Origin: an uncultured Sphingobacteriia bacterium | GTDB lineage: Bacteria; Bacteroidota; Bacteroidia; Chitinophagales; Chitinophagaceae | DNA length: 7,979 nt | Direction of reading: 5' to 3' | NCBI GenBank assembly: GCA_945957225.1 | Contig: CAMFKK010000092.1 | Span: forward strand, 1-7,979 | Part shown: positions 1 through 7,119 of the stretch, piece by piece | Numbering within the stretch: the stretch's first letter is position 1 | How the letters are laid out: the number at the start of each line of letters is the position of its first letter | Program-made: the position numbers and the translations under genes | Notes under the pieces: generated by a model | Seen by the model: only the letters and a program-made list of their open reading frames with translations | What the model was told of the DNA's origin: nothing | The model's database searches: none

Positions 1-1224
1 GCTACAGACCAGTATTATCCCGTACTCTGGGAAGGAATTACTAGGGCTCCTATTGATACAGCTGACCACAAACATTTAAATACCGTATTGGCTGACAAGG
101 CTATTCATTATCTGCAACAACAAAAAAAAGCGGCACCTGGAAAACCATTTTTTTTATACATAGCTCCTGGCACGGTTCATTCACCCATGCAAGTAGACAA
201 AGAGTGGATTGACAAATACAAGGGTAAGTTTGATATGGGTTGGGATCAGTATAGAGAAACTGTTTTGGCCAAACAAAAACAGTTAGGTGTTGTTCCCGAA
301 TATGTGGCACTACCCAAAAGAAATGACAGGATCCCTGCTTGGTCAAGTTTAAGCAAGGAGGAACAACAAATCTATGCAAGGGCTATGGAAGCGCACGCAG
401 GGTTTCTGTCACAAGCAGATGCAGAAATGGGTAGGGTGATTCAATACATTCAATCTATTGGTCAATTAGACAATACCATTGTATTAGTGATTGTAGGTGA
501 CAATGGAGCTACCAAGTATACGGCAGATATTCCGGGGGTACCTGAAGGCATGGAAAAAGCATCAAGGGCAGAAAAGATTCAAGCAGCCTATAAAAATATT
601 GACAAGATTGGACGTATAGATTTTAAAGGAGACATCCCCCTAGGGTGGACCCAGGCCAGCAATGCCCCTTTTAAACAATGGAAGGGAGATGCTAACTCAG
701 AGGGGGGAACCCATAATCCCTTGATTGTTTACGCCCCAAAATACATACAGGAAAAGGGAGGCATTAGAACCCAATACACACATTTGGTAGATATCTGGCC
801 AACATTGTTAGAACTCACTAAGGCCAAGGTTCCAGCTAAAATAAATGGCTATACCCAAGCGCCAATTGAAGGAACCAGTTTTGCCTATTCCTTAAACAAC
901 GAAAAAGCCAAGAGCCAACATCGAGTTCAATATTTTGAAACTGGAGCTTCAAGGGCTATTTATGTAGATGGTTGGAAGGCGGCAGCTTATCATCCATCAG
1001 GTACTTCCTATAAAACAGATGTTTGGGAACTATTTAATATGGAAAATGATTTTAATGCAATGCATGATTTGTCTAAAAAATATCCGGAAAAATTAAAGGC
1101 CCTAAGGGCGATTTTTGAAATTGAAGCCAAGAAAAACCATGTATACCCTTTACATGATTCTTGGTTTCCCGCAGACCCTTATTTGCAGATCAGTGATAGT
1201 AGGGCCAAGGAAGCAAATCAATAA
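1..1224 (+). CDS. Type I (formylglycine-dependent) sulfatase, C-terminal part, 5' end missing
   Basis: This is the last 407 residues of an arylsulfatase-type enzyme that hydrolyses sulfate esters, probably on a glycan, in the periplasm. The frame is open from base 1, so the TTG at 88 is not a real start. Visible sulfatase features are a GTVHSP segment with its His at 178-180, the metal-binding DNGA motif at 499-510, and the conserved lysine region PFKQWKGD followed by EGGTHNPL (about 667-723), which matches the usual K...EGG.R.P block. A typical C-terminal subdomain follows (WELFNMENDF, then DLSKKYPEKL). The N-terminal C/S-x-P-x-R site that is converted to formylglycine lies off the contig, as does the signal peptide, so about 150 residues are probably missing. 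The layout resembles SulfAtlas S1_4 arylsulfatases, but the subfamily is inferred from memory. It ends in TAA and converges on the minus-strand PUL operon. The sulfated substrate is unknown. Confidence 0.93.
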   Translation, partial: ATDQYYPVLWEGITRAPIDTADHKHLNTVLADKAIHYLQQQKKAAPGKPFFLYIAPGTVHSPMQVDKEWIDKYKGKFDMGWDQYRETVLAKQKQLGVVPEYVALPKRNDRIPAWSSLSKEEQQIYARAMEAHAGFLSQADAEMGRVIQYIQSIGQLDNTIVLVIVGDNGATKYTADIPGVPEGMEKASRAEKIQAAYKNIDKIGRIDFKGDIPLGWTQASNAPFKQWKGDANSEGGTHNPLIVYAPKYIQEKGGIRTQYTHLVDIWPTLLELTKAKVPAKINGYTQAPIEGTSFAYSLNNEKAKSQHRVQYFETGASRAIYVDGWKAAAYHPSGTSYKTDVWELFNMENDFNAMHDLSKKYPEKLKALRAIFEIEAKKNHVYPLHDSWFPADPYLQISDSRAKEANQ

Positions 1225-1254
1225 TACAATTACTAATACTGTTTAAGCTACTAA

Positions 1255-2970
1255 TTATTTTAACTGATAAACCCTGACCCAGTCTACTTCATATTTATTG
1301 TTGTAAACTGATTGATTAGGGTTTCCGCCATTCTTACCCCCCAAGGCCAAATTAATCAGCATGTAATGGGGTTGTTTGAATGGCTCAAAACCACTACCAT
1401 CTTTGTTTTGCAAAGCAGAGAGTGGTACTTTATTCAAGAGCTGGTTATCACAGTATAGGGCAATTTGTTTTTCTGTCCAATCCATGCGCCATACATGAAA
1501 TTTTGAAGCCCAAGCTTGTCCACCCAATGAATCAGTAGAAAAGGTTTTGCTATACCATTCTGGTTTCCCGTCTTTTCCACCAAATGCAATATTGGCCAAA
1601 AGCATACCACTATAATATTCCATGATGTCTATTTCTCCATTATAGGGCCAAGGTTGTCCAACACCTAGTGTCCACCATGCAGGCCATAAACCAGCGTCTA
1701 TATTTACTTTGGCGCGCAATTCAAAACGGCCATATTGCCAAGACTGTTTGTTCTTGGAAACAAGACTAGCAGAACTATAACGGATGGTTCTACGCTGTTT
1801 GTTCCACTCGCGTGAATTTTCATCAAACATGGGGTTGTCTCTTTCTTCCTTTCTGATTTCTATGACCAATAAACCGTCTTCACAATAAGCGTTTTCTGGT
1901 TGATACCATTGAAGCTCTTGGTTGCGGACAAAGCCATACTCATAACCCCAATTGCTGCTGTCAGGTCTACCATCTTTATTAAACTCATCGGACCAAACCA
2001 ATTGGTAACCGTCATTGCCTTCTTTACTTGCATAGCTAAGTGCGGCAGGATCTCCTAATAAAAATTCAAGTGGCAAATGCACTCTTTTTGCCCATGCAAT
2101 TTCAGAATGTTCCTCACCTGGGAAAACTTTTGACAAAAAATTACTTGGGCCATAACCCTTGGCTAAAATAATCTCATCCGCTTTTTTTTGCAAGGCTGGA
2201 TACATACTGTCTAAAGTAGCCGTACCGTGATCAAAATATAATTGGTGGGTTTTAGGATCAGGTAAATTTGTTTTTAAATAATTGAAAAAAGCATTCGGGA
2301 TGGGGTTGTTGTTCATAGAAAAATTTCCAGGCCAATGTGTAGACAAACAAGCTGCTCCCCCAAATACTAGCGGGTACTCGCAAATGGCATACATCGAAAT
2401 TAAACCACCCATACTACTACCTGCAATAAACGTATTTTGCCTGTCTTTCTTTGTAGCGTAATGCTTGTCTACAAAGGGCTTTAGTTCTGTTACCAAAAAT
2501 TTTAGGTAATTGTCAGAAACGGGTTGAAAGACTTCTTTTGTTCTTCCTGCATTTTGTAACTCTTTGACAACAACATTTTGCTGCTCCTTTGTTAAGCTTT
2601 GATAGGGCTTCTGAGGAAAATAGTCAGAATGTCTAGTAGGACCACCATTCCAAACACCTACTACTATAAAGTCTTTTACGCTTCCATGCTTCATGAGTTT
2701 AGCAGCCGCATCATCTACATCCCAAGCTTTTTTGTTCCAAGTGGTGCTACTATCAAAAAGCATTTGCCCGTCATGCATATACAAAACGGCGTAGGTTTTT
2801 TTGGCAGAATAGCCTTCTGGCAACCATATATCAACATTGCGGGCTGTAACAAACTTTGAGGGAAAGCTATCTATCCTATATAAGTTTCCAGATGCAGTCT
2901 GGGGCAATTGTGCTACAGCAGCAAACACAGTGAATACTGCAATGAATAAACATAGAATTTTAAAACGCAT
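1255..2970 (-). CDS. Secreted two-domain enzyme: CE1-like esterase fused to GH16 glycoside hydrolase
   Basis: The protein has 571 residues. Residues 1-20 are a Sec signal peptide with a hydrophobic core and an AVA-Q cleavage site. Residues about 30-306 are an alpha/beta-hydrolase of the esterase D / CE1 type (PF00756): LYMHDGQMLFD, the nucleophile elbow GSSMGG with Ser186, and a likely catalytic His288 in GEEHSE; the acid is probably Asp247 or Asp254. After a short linker, residues about 322-571 are a GH16 domain: LVWSDEF, ELQWYQPEN, LWPAWWTLG and the catalytic ExDxxE signature EIDIME (Glu446, Asp448, Glu451), ending in DWVRVYQLK. GH16 enzymes cut beta-1,3/1,4-glucans or galactans with retention; this one looks laminarinase-like, but that is inference. 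The esterase domain would remove acetyl or other acyl groups. No lipobox is seen, so the periplasm or outside is likely. It is the last gene of the operon, 38 bases after the GH88 gene. Confidence 0.93.
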   Translation of the reverse strand: MRFKILCLFIAVFTVFAAVAQLPQTASGNLYRIDSFPSKFVTARNVDIWLPEGYSAKKTYAVLYMHDGQMLFDSSTTWNKKAWDVDDAAAKLMKHGSVKDFIVVGVWNGGPTRHSDYFPQKPYQSLTKEQQNVVVKELQNAGRTKEVFQPVSDNYLKFLVTELKPFVDKHYATKKDRQNTFIAGSSMGGLISMYAICEYPLVFGGAACLSTHWPGNFSMNNNPIPNAFFNYLKTNLPDPKTHQLYFDHGTATLDSMYPALQKKADEIILAKGYGPSNFLSKVFPGEEHSEIAWAKRVHLPLEFLLGDPAALSYASKEGNDGYQLVWSDEFNKDGRPDSSNWGYEYGFVRNQELQWYQPENAYCEDGLLVIEIRKEERDNPMFDENSREWNKQRRTIRYSSASLVSKNKQSWQYGRFELRAKVNIDAGLWPAWWTLGVGQPWPYNGEIDIMEYYSGMLLANIAFGGKDGKPEWYSKTFSTDSLGGQAWASKFHVWRMDWTEKQIALYCDNQLLNKVPLSALQNKDGSGFEPFKQPHYMLINLALGGKNGGNPNQSVYNNKYEVDWVRVYQLK

Positions 2971-3008
2971 GGGGCTTACTTTACAATCAAGTTGTAAATG
3001 TAACGAAA

Positions 3009-4244
3009 CTATTTACCCAATATTTTCTGATAACGCTGTAAAGCCTCTAAAAAATAATAATCAGCATAGATTAATGGTACGTCAATTTCTACACCATGGG
3101 CAATACTTCCTACACTATGTTTGAGTAAGAAATTGGCATCGGAACCTTCGGTAGCCCTATAGGCTGGACTAGCCAATGATTCTAGAATAGCAATAGCTTG
3201 AGCCTGATACCATTTAGATTTAGCACCGGCATAATTAGCCAATTCAAATAAGGCAGAAGCCGTAATGGCTGCCGCTGATGCGTCTCTATAAGGTTGTGGG
3301 TGTTGAAAGGCGTGTGAATTTTTACCTGGATGATAGGCCGTATCGCCCATATTAAAATCCCAGTATGGCACTTTATCCTTGGGTAAGCTGTTAGCGTTCA
3401 GGTACCAATCGGCCATACCCATGGCCGTTTTTAAATATTTGGGGTCTTTGGTTTCTCTATAGACCATGGTAAACCCATAAATGCCCCAGGCTTGGCCCCT
3501 AGACCAAGTAGAATTATCGGCATAGCCCTGTGCTGTTTCCCTGCCCACCATTTTTCCCGTTAGGGTATCATAACAAACTACATGATAAGAACTATAATCA
3601 TCCCTGATTTGGTATTTCATGGTAGTTTCAGCGTGTTTAATAGCAATCTCTTTGTATATAGGATCCCCAGTTTGTTTACTAGCAAAAAACAATAATTCAA
3701 GGTTCATCATATTGTCTATGATCACAGGAAAATCATAGGTTTTATTCCCATGCCAAGAAACAAATTTGTTCCAAGACTTAATACTACCAGCAGTTTTATT
3801 AAATCTGGTGCAAAGGGATTTGGCTGATTGAATTAGAATATCACGGTAGGCTTTATTGCCTGTAAGGCGATAGGCATTACCATAACTGCAATACATCATG
3901 AATCCTAGGTCATGGTGTTGGGTAAAGTATTGCAAAGGCTCTAAGCGATTAGTCCACTCAATAGCCTTATTTTCCAATGCCTTGTCATGCAGTGATTCAG
4001 CTGCCAACCACAAACTACCGGGAAAGAATCCTGTGGTCCAATCGTATAAATTGGTTGCGTGCATCTTGCCTTTAGCGTCTATTGTTTTTGGGAAAATGTT
4101 TGGGCTTTTGTCTGCATCTACCAACATATTTTTCAATTGCACAGAAGCAAATCTAAAATTTTCCTTTACAAATGTTTTCCCATCTGTCAAGGGTAGGAAG
4201 GAGCAGAATGCCATACAGCAGATGACAACAATGAAACTTTTCAT
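3009..4244 (-). CDS. GH88-type unsaturated uronyl hydrolase
   Basis: This 411-residue protein matches the usual length of GH88 enzymes, which remove 4,5-unsaturated uronic acid from the non-reducing end of oligosaccharides made by polysaccharide lyases. They act by hydrating the double bond. The two key aspartates are visible: Asp112 in HHDLGFMMYCS and Asp177 in FPVIIDNMMNLELLF, spaced 65 residues apart, much as in the Bacillus enzyme. Other family signatures are the WTTGFFPGSLWL segment near residue 69, STWSRGQAWGIYGF near 245, and the DASAAAITASAL helix near 321 typical of the alpha6/alpha6 barrel. The N-terminus (MKSFIVVICCMAFCSF) is a hydrophobic signal peptide; Cys14 does not sit in a good lipobox, so a soluble periplasmic protein is the likelier outcome. 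It starts 20 bases after the lyase gene, which would make its substrate. It ends in TAG. GH105 is the main alternative, but the motifs favour GH88. Confidence 0.93.
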   Translation of the reverse strand: MKSFIVVICCMAFCSFLPLTDGKTFVKENFRFASVQLKNMLVDADKSPNIFPKTIDAKGKMHATNLYDWTTGFFPGSLWLAAESLHDKALENKAIEWTNRLEPLQYFTQHHDLGFMMYCSYGNAYRLTGNKAYRDILIQSAKSLCTRFNKTAGSIKSWNKFVSWHGNKTYDFPVIIDNMMNLELLFFASKQTGDPIYKEIAIKHAETTMKYQIRDDYSSYHVVCYDTLTGKMVGRETAQGYADNSTWSRGQAWGIYGFTMVYRETKDPKYLKTAMGMADWYLNANSLPKDKVPYWDFNMGDTAYHPGKNSHAFQHPQPYRDASAAAITASALFELANYAGAKSKWYQAQAIAILESLASPAYRATEGSDANFLLKHSVGSIAHGVEIDVPLIYADYYFLEALQRYQKILGK

Positions 4245-4264
4245 GATGCTGAATTTAATAATTT

Positions 4265-5866
4265 TTATCTTTTAGAGATATTGATCACATATTTACCTGT
4301 GCCAATTATTTGTTTGGCAGTTAAACTCAATCTATACACTTCTTTACCCCATACAGCAGATAGTCTGGGATCTGTCTGTGCTACAATGTCTACCGATGGT
4401 TGAAATTGGTTCTTGTCATAAACCAAGGCTATTTTTTTCCCATTTTTCTCAATCAGCACTTCACCTGGTTGACTAATATCAGGCATCCCCCATGTCATAA
4501 AATTGAGTTGATTGGGAGCATCCGCTTTTTGCAATTGAAATTGGTCAGTTATAGTCAATCCCTTTGTTGCAGAGAGTTGATAATTTCTTAGCCATTTCTC
4601 CACCAAAACATCTTTGTGATAAGCCGTTGCCATATCTAAGGAGAAAGTATTTTTTACAGAATCAAATTGCACATTTCTAGCCCTATATTGTCCCCCAAAT
4701 GACTGCGGTTTACCATTGATCATGGGCAAGTTGTGATAATTACTTTGCATGGTCCAGATAGTATACCTTTCACTACTAAATGTTTGTCTGGTATACGTTC
4801 CCACACCAACATCAATGATCATAGGAAGTTTGTCTACATATAAAGAAAAGGTTCCAACGTCATTGTGGTTATGACTTTCCGCATTGTATCCAGCTTTGGC
4901 AGCAAAAAACAAACCTGCTCCATTATTCATATAACAGAATTGGGTTTGAGGATACCAAGAATATTTTGCTTCTACAACCGATGCTGTTACCATTGCTAAG
5001 TCACTAGCATTGCTAAGGTTTTCAAAAGTCCTGAACAGGTCGCGGCCTTCACTCATTTCTGGCTCTTTTATTTTTGCAGCTAAATACGCAGCAAAATGTT
5101 GCATATCTGAACTATTAACCGCTTTGCCATATCTATAAATTAATCCTGGATTACCACCCCCTTTTGCAGAAGCATCTGCAAAATTGACCACCCATCCATC
5201 CCCTACATAACTACGGGCTATATATTCACCCATATTCTTGATAATGGGTTGGTTAAAAATAGAAACCTTTGAACCAGATGCATTACTAAGTAATTGCAAG
5301 TAATCATACATTTTCCCTGCTGCATGACCCCAATAAGATGGCCCTTCTTCACAAGCACCATCGGCATGATTATAATTGATGAACTTGTCTACAGAGACCA
5401 TGCTTTTATACACTGCCGCAGCCTGTTTGTCTTTATCGGTTTCCAATAATAAAAAACAAGTAAGTACATTAAAATTGCACCAAGGATTCCAGTTGTTGAC
5501 CATGGTAGTTGGTTTGGCATTTACAGCCTGCCACCAATAATCATCTCTAGCCATATAAGGATCTAAGATTCTGTCCTGTAAATTCTTTCGTAACTTTTTA
5601 GCAATGATTGGATTTTTCTTATCCATCTCTTCTTTTAACAAAAAGTAAGTCCAAGAAAAAAACGAGCCTAAATCACCAGCGGTTAGGTCAATGATTTGTT
5701 CCGTAAAATCGGGTAAAGACCTAGTAGATTTTTGAGCAGCCATATGGGCTGATAAAACCCAGGAAGACATTTCACAAGCTTGCCAAACACCATTGACAAT
5801 CTGATTCATAAACCTACCCTTTCCTTCTGAAAGCTCCGCTAATATCAAAGCACTTAAAGCATTCAC
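4265..5866 (-). CDS. Catalytic fragment of the heparinase II/III-type lyase
   Basis: This frame gives 533 residues if translation restarts at the GTG at 5866-5864, 3 bases past the premature stop. That GTG is most likely an ordinary Val codon of the intact gene. The visible lyase motifs are NNWNPWCN (residues 124-131), EEGPSYW (173-179) in the helical toroid, and SHNHNDVG (331-338) at the start of the beta-sandwich, where family members keep an active-site His. The catalytic regions therefore look complete. The fragment has no signal peptide, so a restarted product would stay in the cytoplasm, away from its substrate. A restart at Met20 (MNQIV) is another possibility. No ribosome binding site is evident, but this phylum rarely uses one. 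It ends in TAA, 20 bases before the GH88 gene. Confidence 0.85.
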   Translation of the reverse strand: MNALSALILAELSEGKGRFMNQIVNGVWQACEMSSWVLSAHMAAQKSTRSLPDFTEQIIDLTAGDLGSFFSWTYFLLKEEMDKKNPIIAKKLRKNLQDRILDPYMARDDYWWQAVNAKPTTMVNNWNPWCNFNVLTCFLLLETDKDKQAAAVYKSMVSVDKFINYNHADGACEEGPSYWGHAAGKMYDYLQLLSNASGSKVSIFNQPIIKNMGEYIARSYVGDGWVVNFADASAKGGGNPGLIYRYGKAVNSSDMQHFAAYLAAKIKEPEMSEGRDLFRTFENLSNASDLAMVTASVVEAKYSWYPQTQFCYMNNGAGLFFAAKAGYNAESHNHNDVGTFSLYVDKLPMIIDVGVGTYTRQTFSSERYTIWTMQSNYHNLPMINGKPQSFGGQYRARNVQFDSVKNTFSLDMATAYHKDVLVEKWLRNYQLSATKGLTITDQFQLQKADAPNQLNFMTWGMPDISQPGEVLIEKNGKKIALVYDKNQFQPSVDIVAQTDPRLSAVWGKEVYRLSLTAKQIIGTGKYVINISKR

Positions 5867-5869
5867 ATT

Positions 5870-6196
5870 TTAGGTAAATGGCTTTTCCATGGCTACCCTA
5901 CTACCCGTCCATTCATATTCCAAGTAATCGGTTGCTTTTACTACTTTCCATTCATAGCTTAGTTGCTTTTCACCAGCAGCTATTAATTGAGCTTTGTATT
6001 TGCCTGATAATTGATTCCATGCAGCACGATTGTTATAAGCAGGAATCTTATTCCATTGCGACACGGGCAACAACAAATTTTTCAATTCTTGAACCGTAGT
6101 TGTTTTCTGCAAAAGGTCTCTGTATTCGTGTGCACTAACTTGTAAACAAGAAATTAGGACCAACGCTATTAACAAAGATTTCAACTTAGCGATCAT
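5870..6196 (-). CDS. N-terminal fragment of the lyase (signal peptide and start of toroid domain)
   Basis: This frame encodes 108 residues before the premature TAA. It begins with a clear Sec signal peptide: MIAKLK, a hydrophobic LLIALVLIS stretch, and a likely cut after VSA, before HEYRD. The rest (residues about 23-108) is the first helical part of the lyase, including WKVVKATDYLEYEWTGSR, and it carries none of the catalytic motifs. The ATG at 6196 lies only 6 bases after the stop of the GH16 lipoprotein gene (TAA-TTCAAG-ATG), which supports translational coupling within the operon. Alone it would be a secreted, probably unstable, inactive peptide. It should be read as the 5' part of the gene at 4265-6196 and not as an independent small protein. 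Confidence 0.8.
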   Translation of the reverse strand: MIAKLKSLLIALVLISCLQVSAHEYRDLLQKTTTVQELKNLLLPVSQWNKIPAYNNRAAWNQLSGKYKAQLIAAGEKQLSYEWKVVKATDYLEYEWTGSRVAMEKPFT

Positions 6197-6202
6197 CTTG
6201 AA

Positions 6203-7015
6203 TTATTTTAACTGATAGTATTTAACATAGTCCACTTTCATGATGGTACTTGTTGATTTTTTTGTGCCATAGCCTCCCGCAGGAATGGGGCCAGCCCATG
6301 AACCAGCAGCATAATTTTTTACTTCAGAACTCAGGATCATAAATTCTGCTTTTTGAGAAACTGTTGCAGAAAAATCCCAAGTCTTGACCCCATCTACATA
6401 GAACCTATAATAGTTGGGAGTCCATTCTAAAGTATACAAATGATAATTACCAGAATTGGCTCCTATATCACCTGTTTTAATTCCTGCTGTTTTATGGTAT
6501 GTGTCATAACCATCCCAATGAAGGTTCTGGTGTACCCTTCCATCGTTACTCAAGGTTTCTACTACGTCAATTTCCATACCTGCAAGTTGTGGATTACCAA
6601 TGGGATTTCCCATGGTTGCACTCTGAAGCCAGAATGCTGACCAAGAGCCATACTGATTACTAAAGGCAATTCTTGCTTCAAATTTTCCATACTTGTATTC
6701 CTTTTTAGTAGCAACCATTCCTGTATGGTGGGTCACTTTTCCTGCTATTGTATCAGAATACACTTTGATGAGTAAATTCCCTTGACCATCTGTACTTACT
6801 GTTGTGGTATCATTAAAACCATCATGTCTAATTCCAGGTATGCGATGGAACCATTCAACTGGATCCATTTGTGTACCATTAAAATCGTCTTGCCAAGCAA
6901 GGGTATACTGAGGTTCAACTACTATGGGTGGCGTTACTGGGCTAACAGGAGCCTCATTTTTCTTACAAGAAAAAAATAATATAGCAGCAATAAGAAAAGA
7001 CAACATTTTATTCAT
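6203..7015 (-). CDS. GH16 glycoside hydrolase, predicted surface lipoprotein
   Basis: The 270-residue protein starts with a lipoprotein signal peptide: MNKMLSFLIAAILFFSC, with Cys17 followed by KKNE, then a Pro/Val-rich tether (residues about 22-36). This architecture fits a lipoprotein on the outer membrane, possibly on the cell surface. Residues about 37-270 form one GH16 jelly-roll domain: LAWQDDFNGT, the KYGKFEARI strand, GSWSAFWLQS, and the catalytic ExDxxE motif EIDVVE (Glu148, Asp150, Glu153), ending in VDYVKYYQLK. It should hydrolyse a beta-linked glucan or galactan backbone as an endo-enzyme and create the fragments imported by the SusCD system. It is clearly different from the GH16 domain at 1255-2970, which has LWPAWWTLG and EIDIME, so the two probably have different specificities. 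It is the first enzyme gene after the susD-like gene and lies 6 bases before the lyase. Its GH16 subfamily is not resolved. Confidence 0.92.
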   Translation of the reverse strand: MNKMLSFLIAAILFFSCKKNEAPVSPVTPPIVVEPQYTLAWQDDFNGTQMDPVEWFHRIPGIRHDGFNDTTTVSTDGQGNLLIKVYSDTIAGKVTHHTGMVATKKEYKYGKFEARIAFSNQYGSWSAFWLQSATMGNPIGNPQLAGMEIDVVETLSNDGRVHQNLHWDGYDTYHKTAGIKTGDIGANSGNYHLYTLEWTPNYYRFYVDGVKTWDFSATVSQKAEFMILSSEVKNYAAGSWAGPIPAGGYGTKKSTSTIMKVDYVKYYQLK

Positions 7016-7059
7016 CTGAAAACTTTATCAAAATATACAAAACTGACACTACTATAAAG

Positions 7060-7086
7060 GGAGTGTTGCAAAAATTACAACACTCC
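7060..7086 (-). terminator. Hairpin between the susD-like gene and the enzyme genes; possible attenuator
   Basis: Bases 7060-7068 (GGAGTGTTG) and 7078-7086 (CAACACTCC) form a perfect 9-bp stem with a 9-base loop. On the minus strand it lies 33 bases after the susD-like stop codon and 44 bases before the GH16 start. It is followed by CTTTATAG, which is only weakly U-rich, so it is a poor classic terminator. In many Bacteroidota PULs a hairpin after susD lowers expression of the downstream enzymes or stabilises the susCD message; that role is inferred here. It could also be a transcript 3' end, in which case the enzymes would need their own promoter. Confidence 0.55.
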
Positions 7087-7119
7087 ACTTTTGAACTGTT
7101 ACTCCTGCTATTATGAAAA

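Larger units (their letters stand above)
4265..6196 (-). pseudogene. Heparinase II/III-type polysaccharide lyase, interrupted by an in-frame TAA
   Basis: The two neighbouring reading frames are one gene. The upstream piece ends ...AMEKPFT at TAA (5872-5870), and the downstream piece continues in the same frame with Asn and GTG(Val)-Asn-Ala-Leu, with no insertion or deletion. Joined, the product would be about 643 residues, a normal length for a secreted heparinase II/III-family lyase: signal peptide, an N-terminal alpha/alpha-toroid, then the beta-sandwich heparinase II/III domain (PF07940-like). These lyases cut uronic-acid-containing glycans by beta-elimination, leaving unsaturated ends for the GH88 partner next door. 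All other genes in the window use TAA or TAG as ordinary stops, so TAA reassignment is unlikely. Either the gene carries a recent nonsense mutation or there is an assembly or sequencing error; the rest of the frame is undecayed, so the change is recent or artefactual. The exact PL family (for example PL12, PL15, PL17 or PL21) cannot be settled here. Confidence 0.8.

Noticed and set aside
88..90. TTG at 88 as start of the sulfatase
   Set aside because: The frame is open back to base 1 and the upstream residues (TDQYYPVLWEG and on) continue normal sulfatase sequence, so the gene is simply cut by the contig end.
1225..1254. Bidirectional terminator between the convergent genes
   Set aside because: The stretch is AT-rich but I could not find a stem longer than a few base pairs.
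5870..5872. TAA read as a sense codon or a programmed recoding site
   Set aside because: Other genes in the window end normally in TAA, and no recoding stimulator such as a downstream stem-loop was seen; mutation or error is simpler.
101..6979. Short open frames opposite or overlapping the main genes (for example 101-379 -, 2599-2859 +, 2837-3124 +, 3898-4275 +, 5878-6099 +, 6440-6640 +)
   Set aside because: They lie inside strongly supported genes on the other strand, have unnatural composition with many Cys, Ile and His, and show no recognisable domain.
7016..7058. A Bacteroidota promoter (TAnnTTTG with TTG about 20 bases upstream) before the GH16 lipoprotein gene
   Set aside because: The minus strand has a near match (TATATTTTG), but the spacing inside the motif is wrong and no properly placed -33 element is seen.
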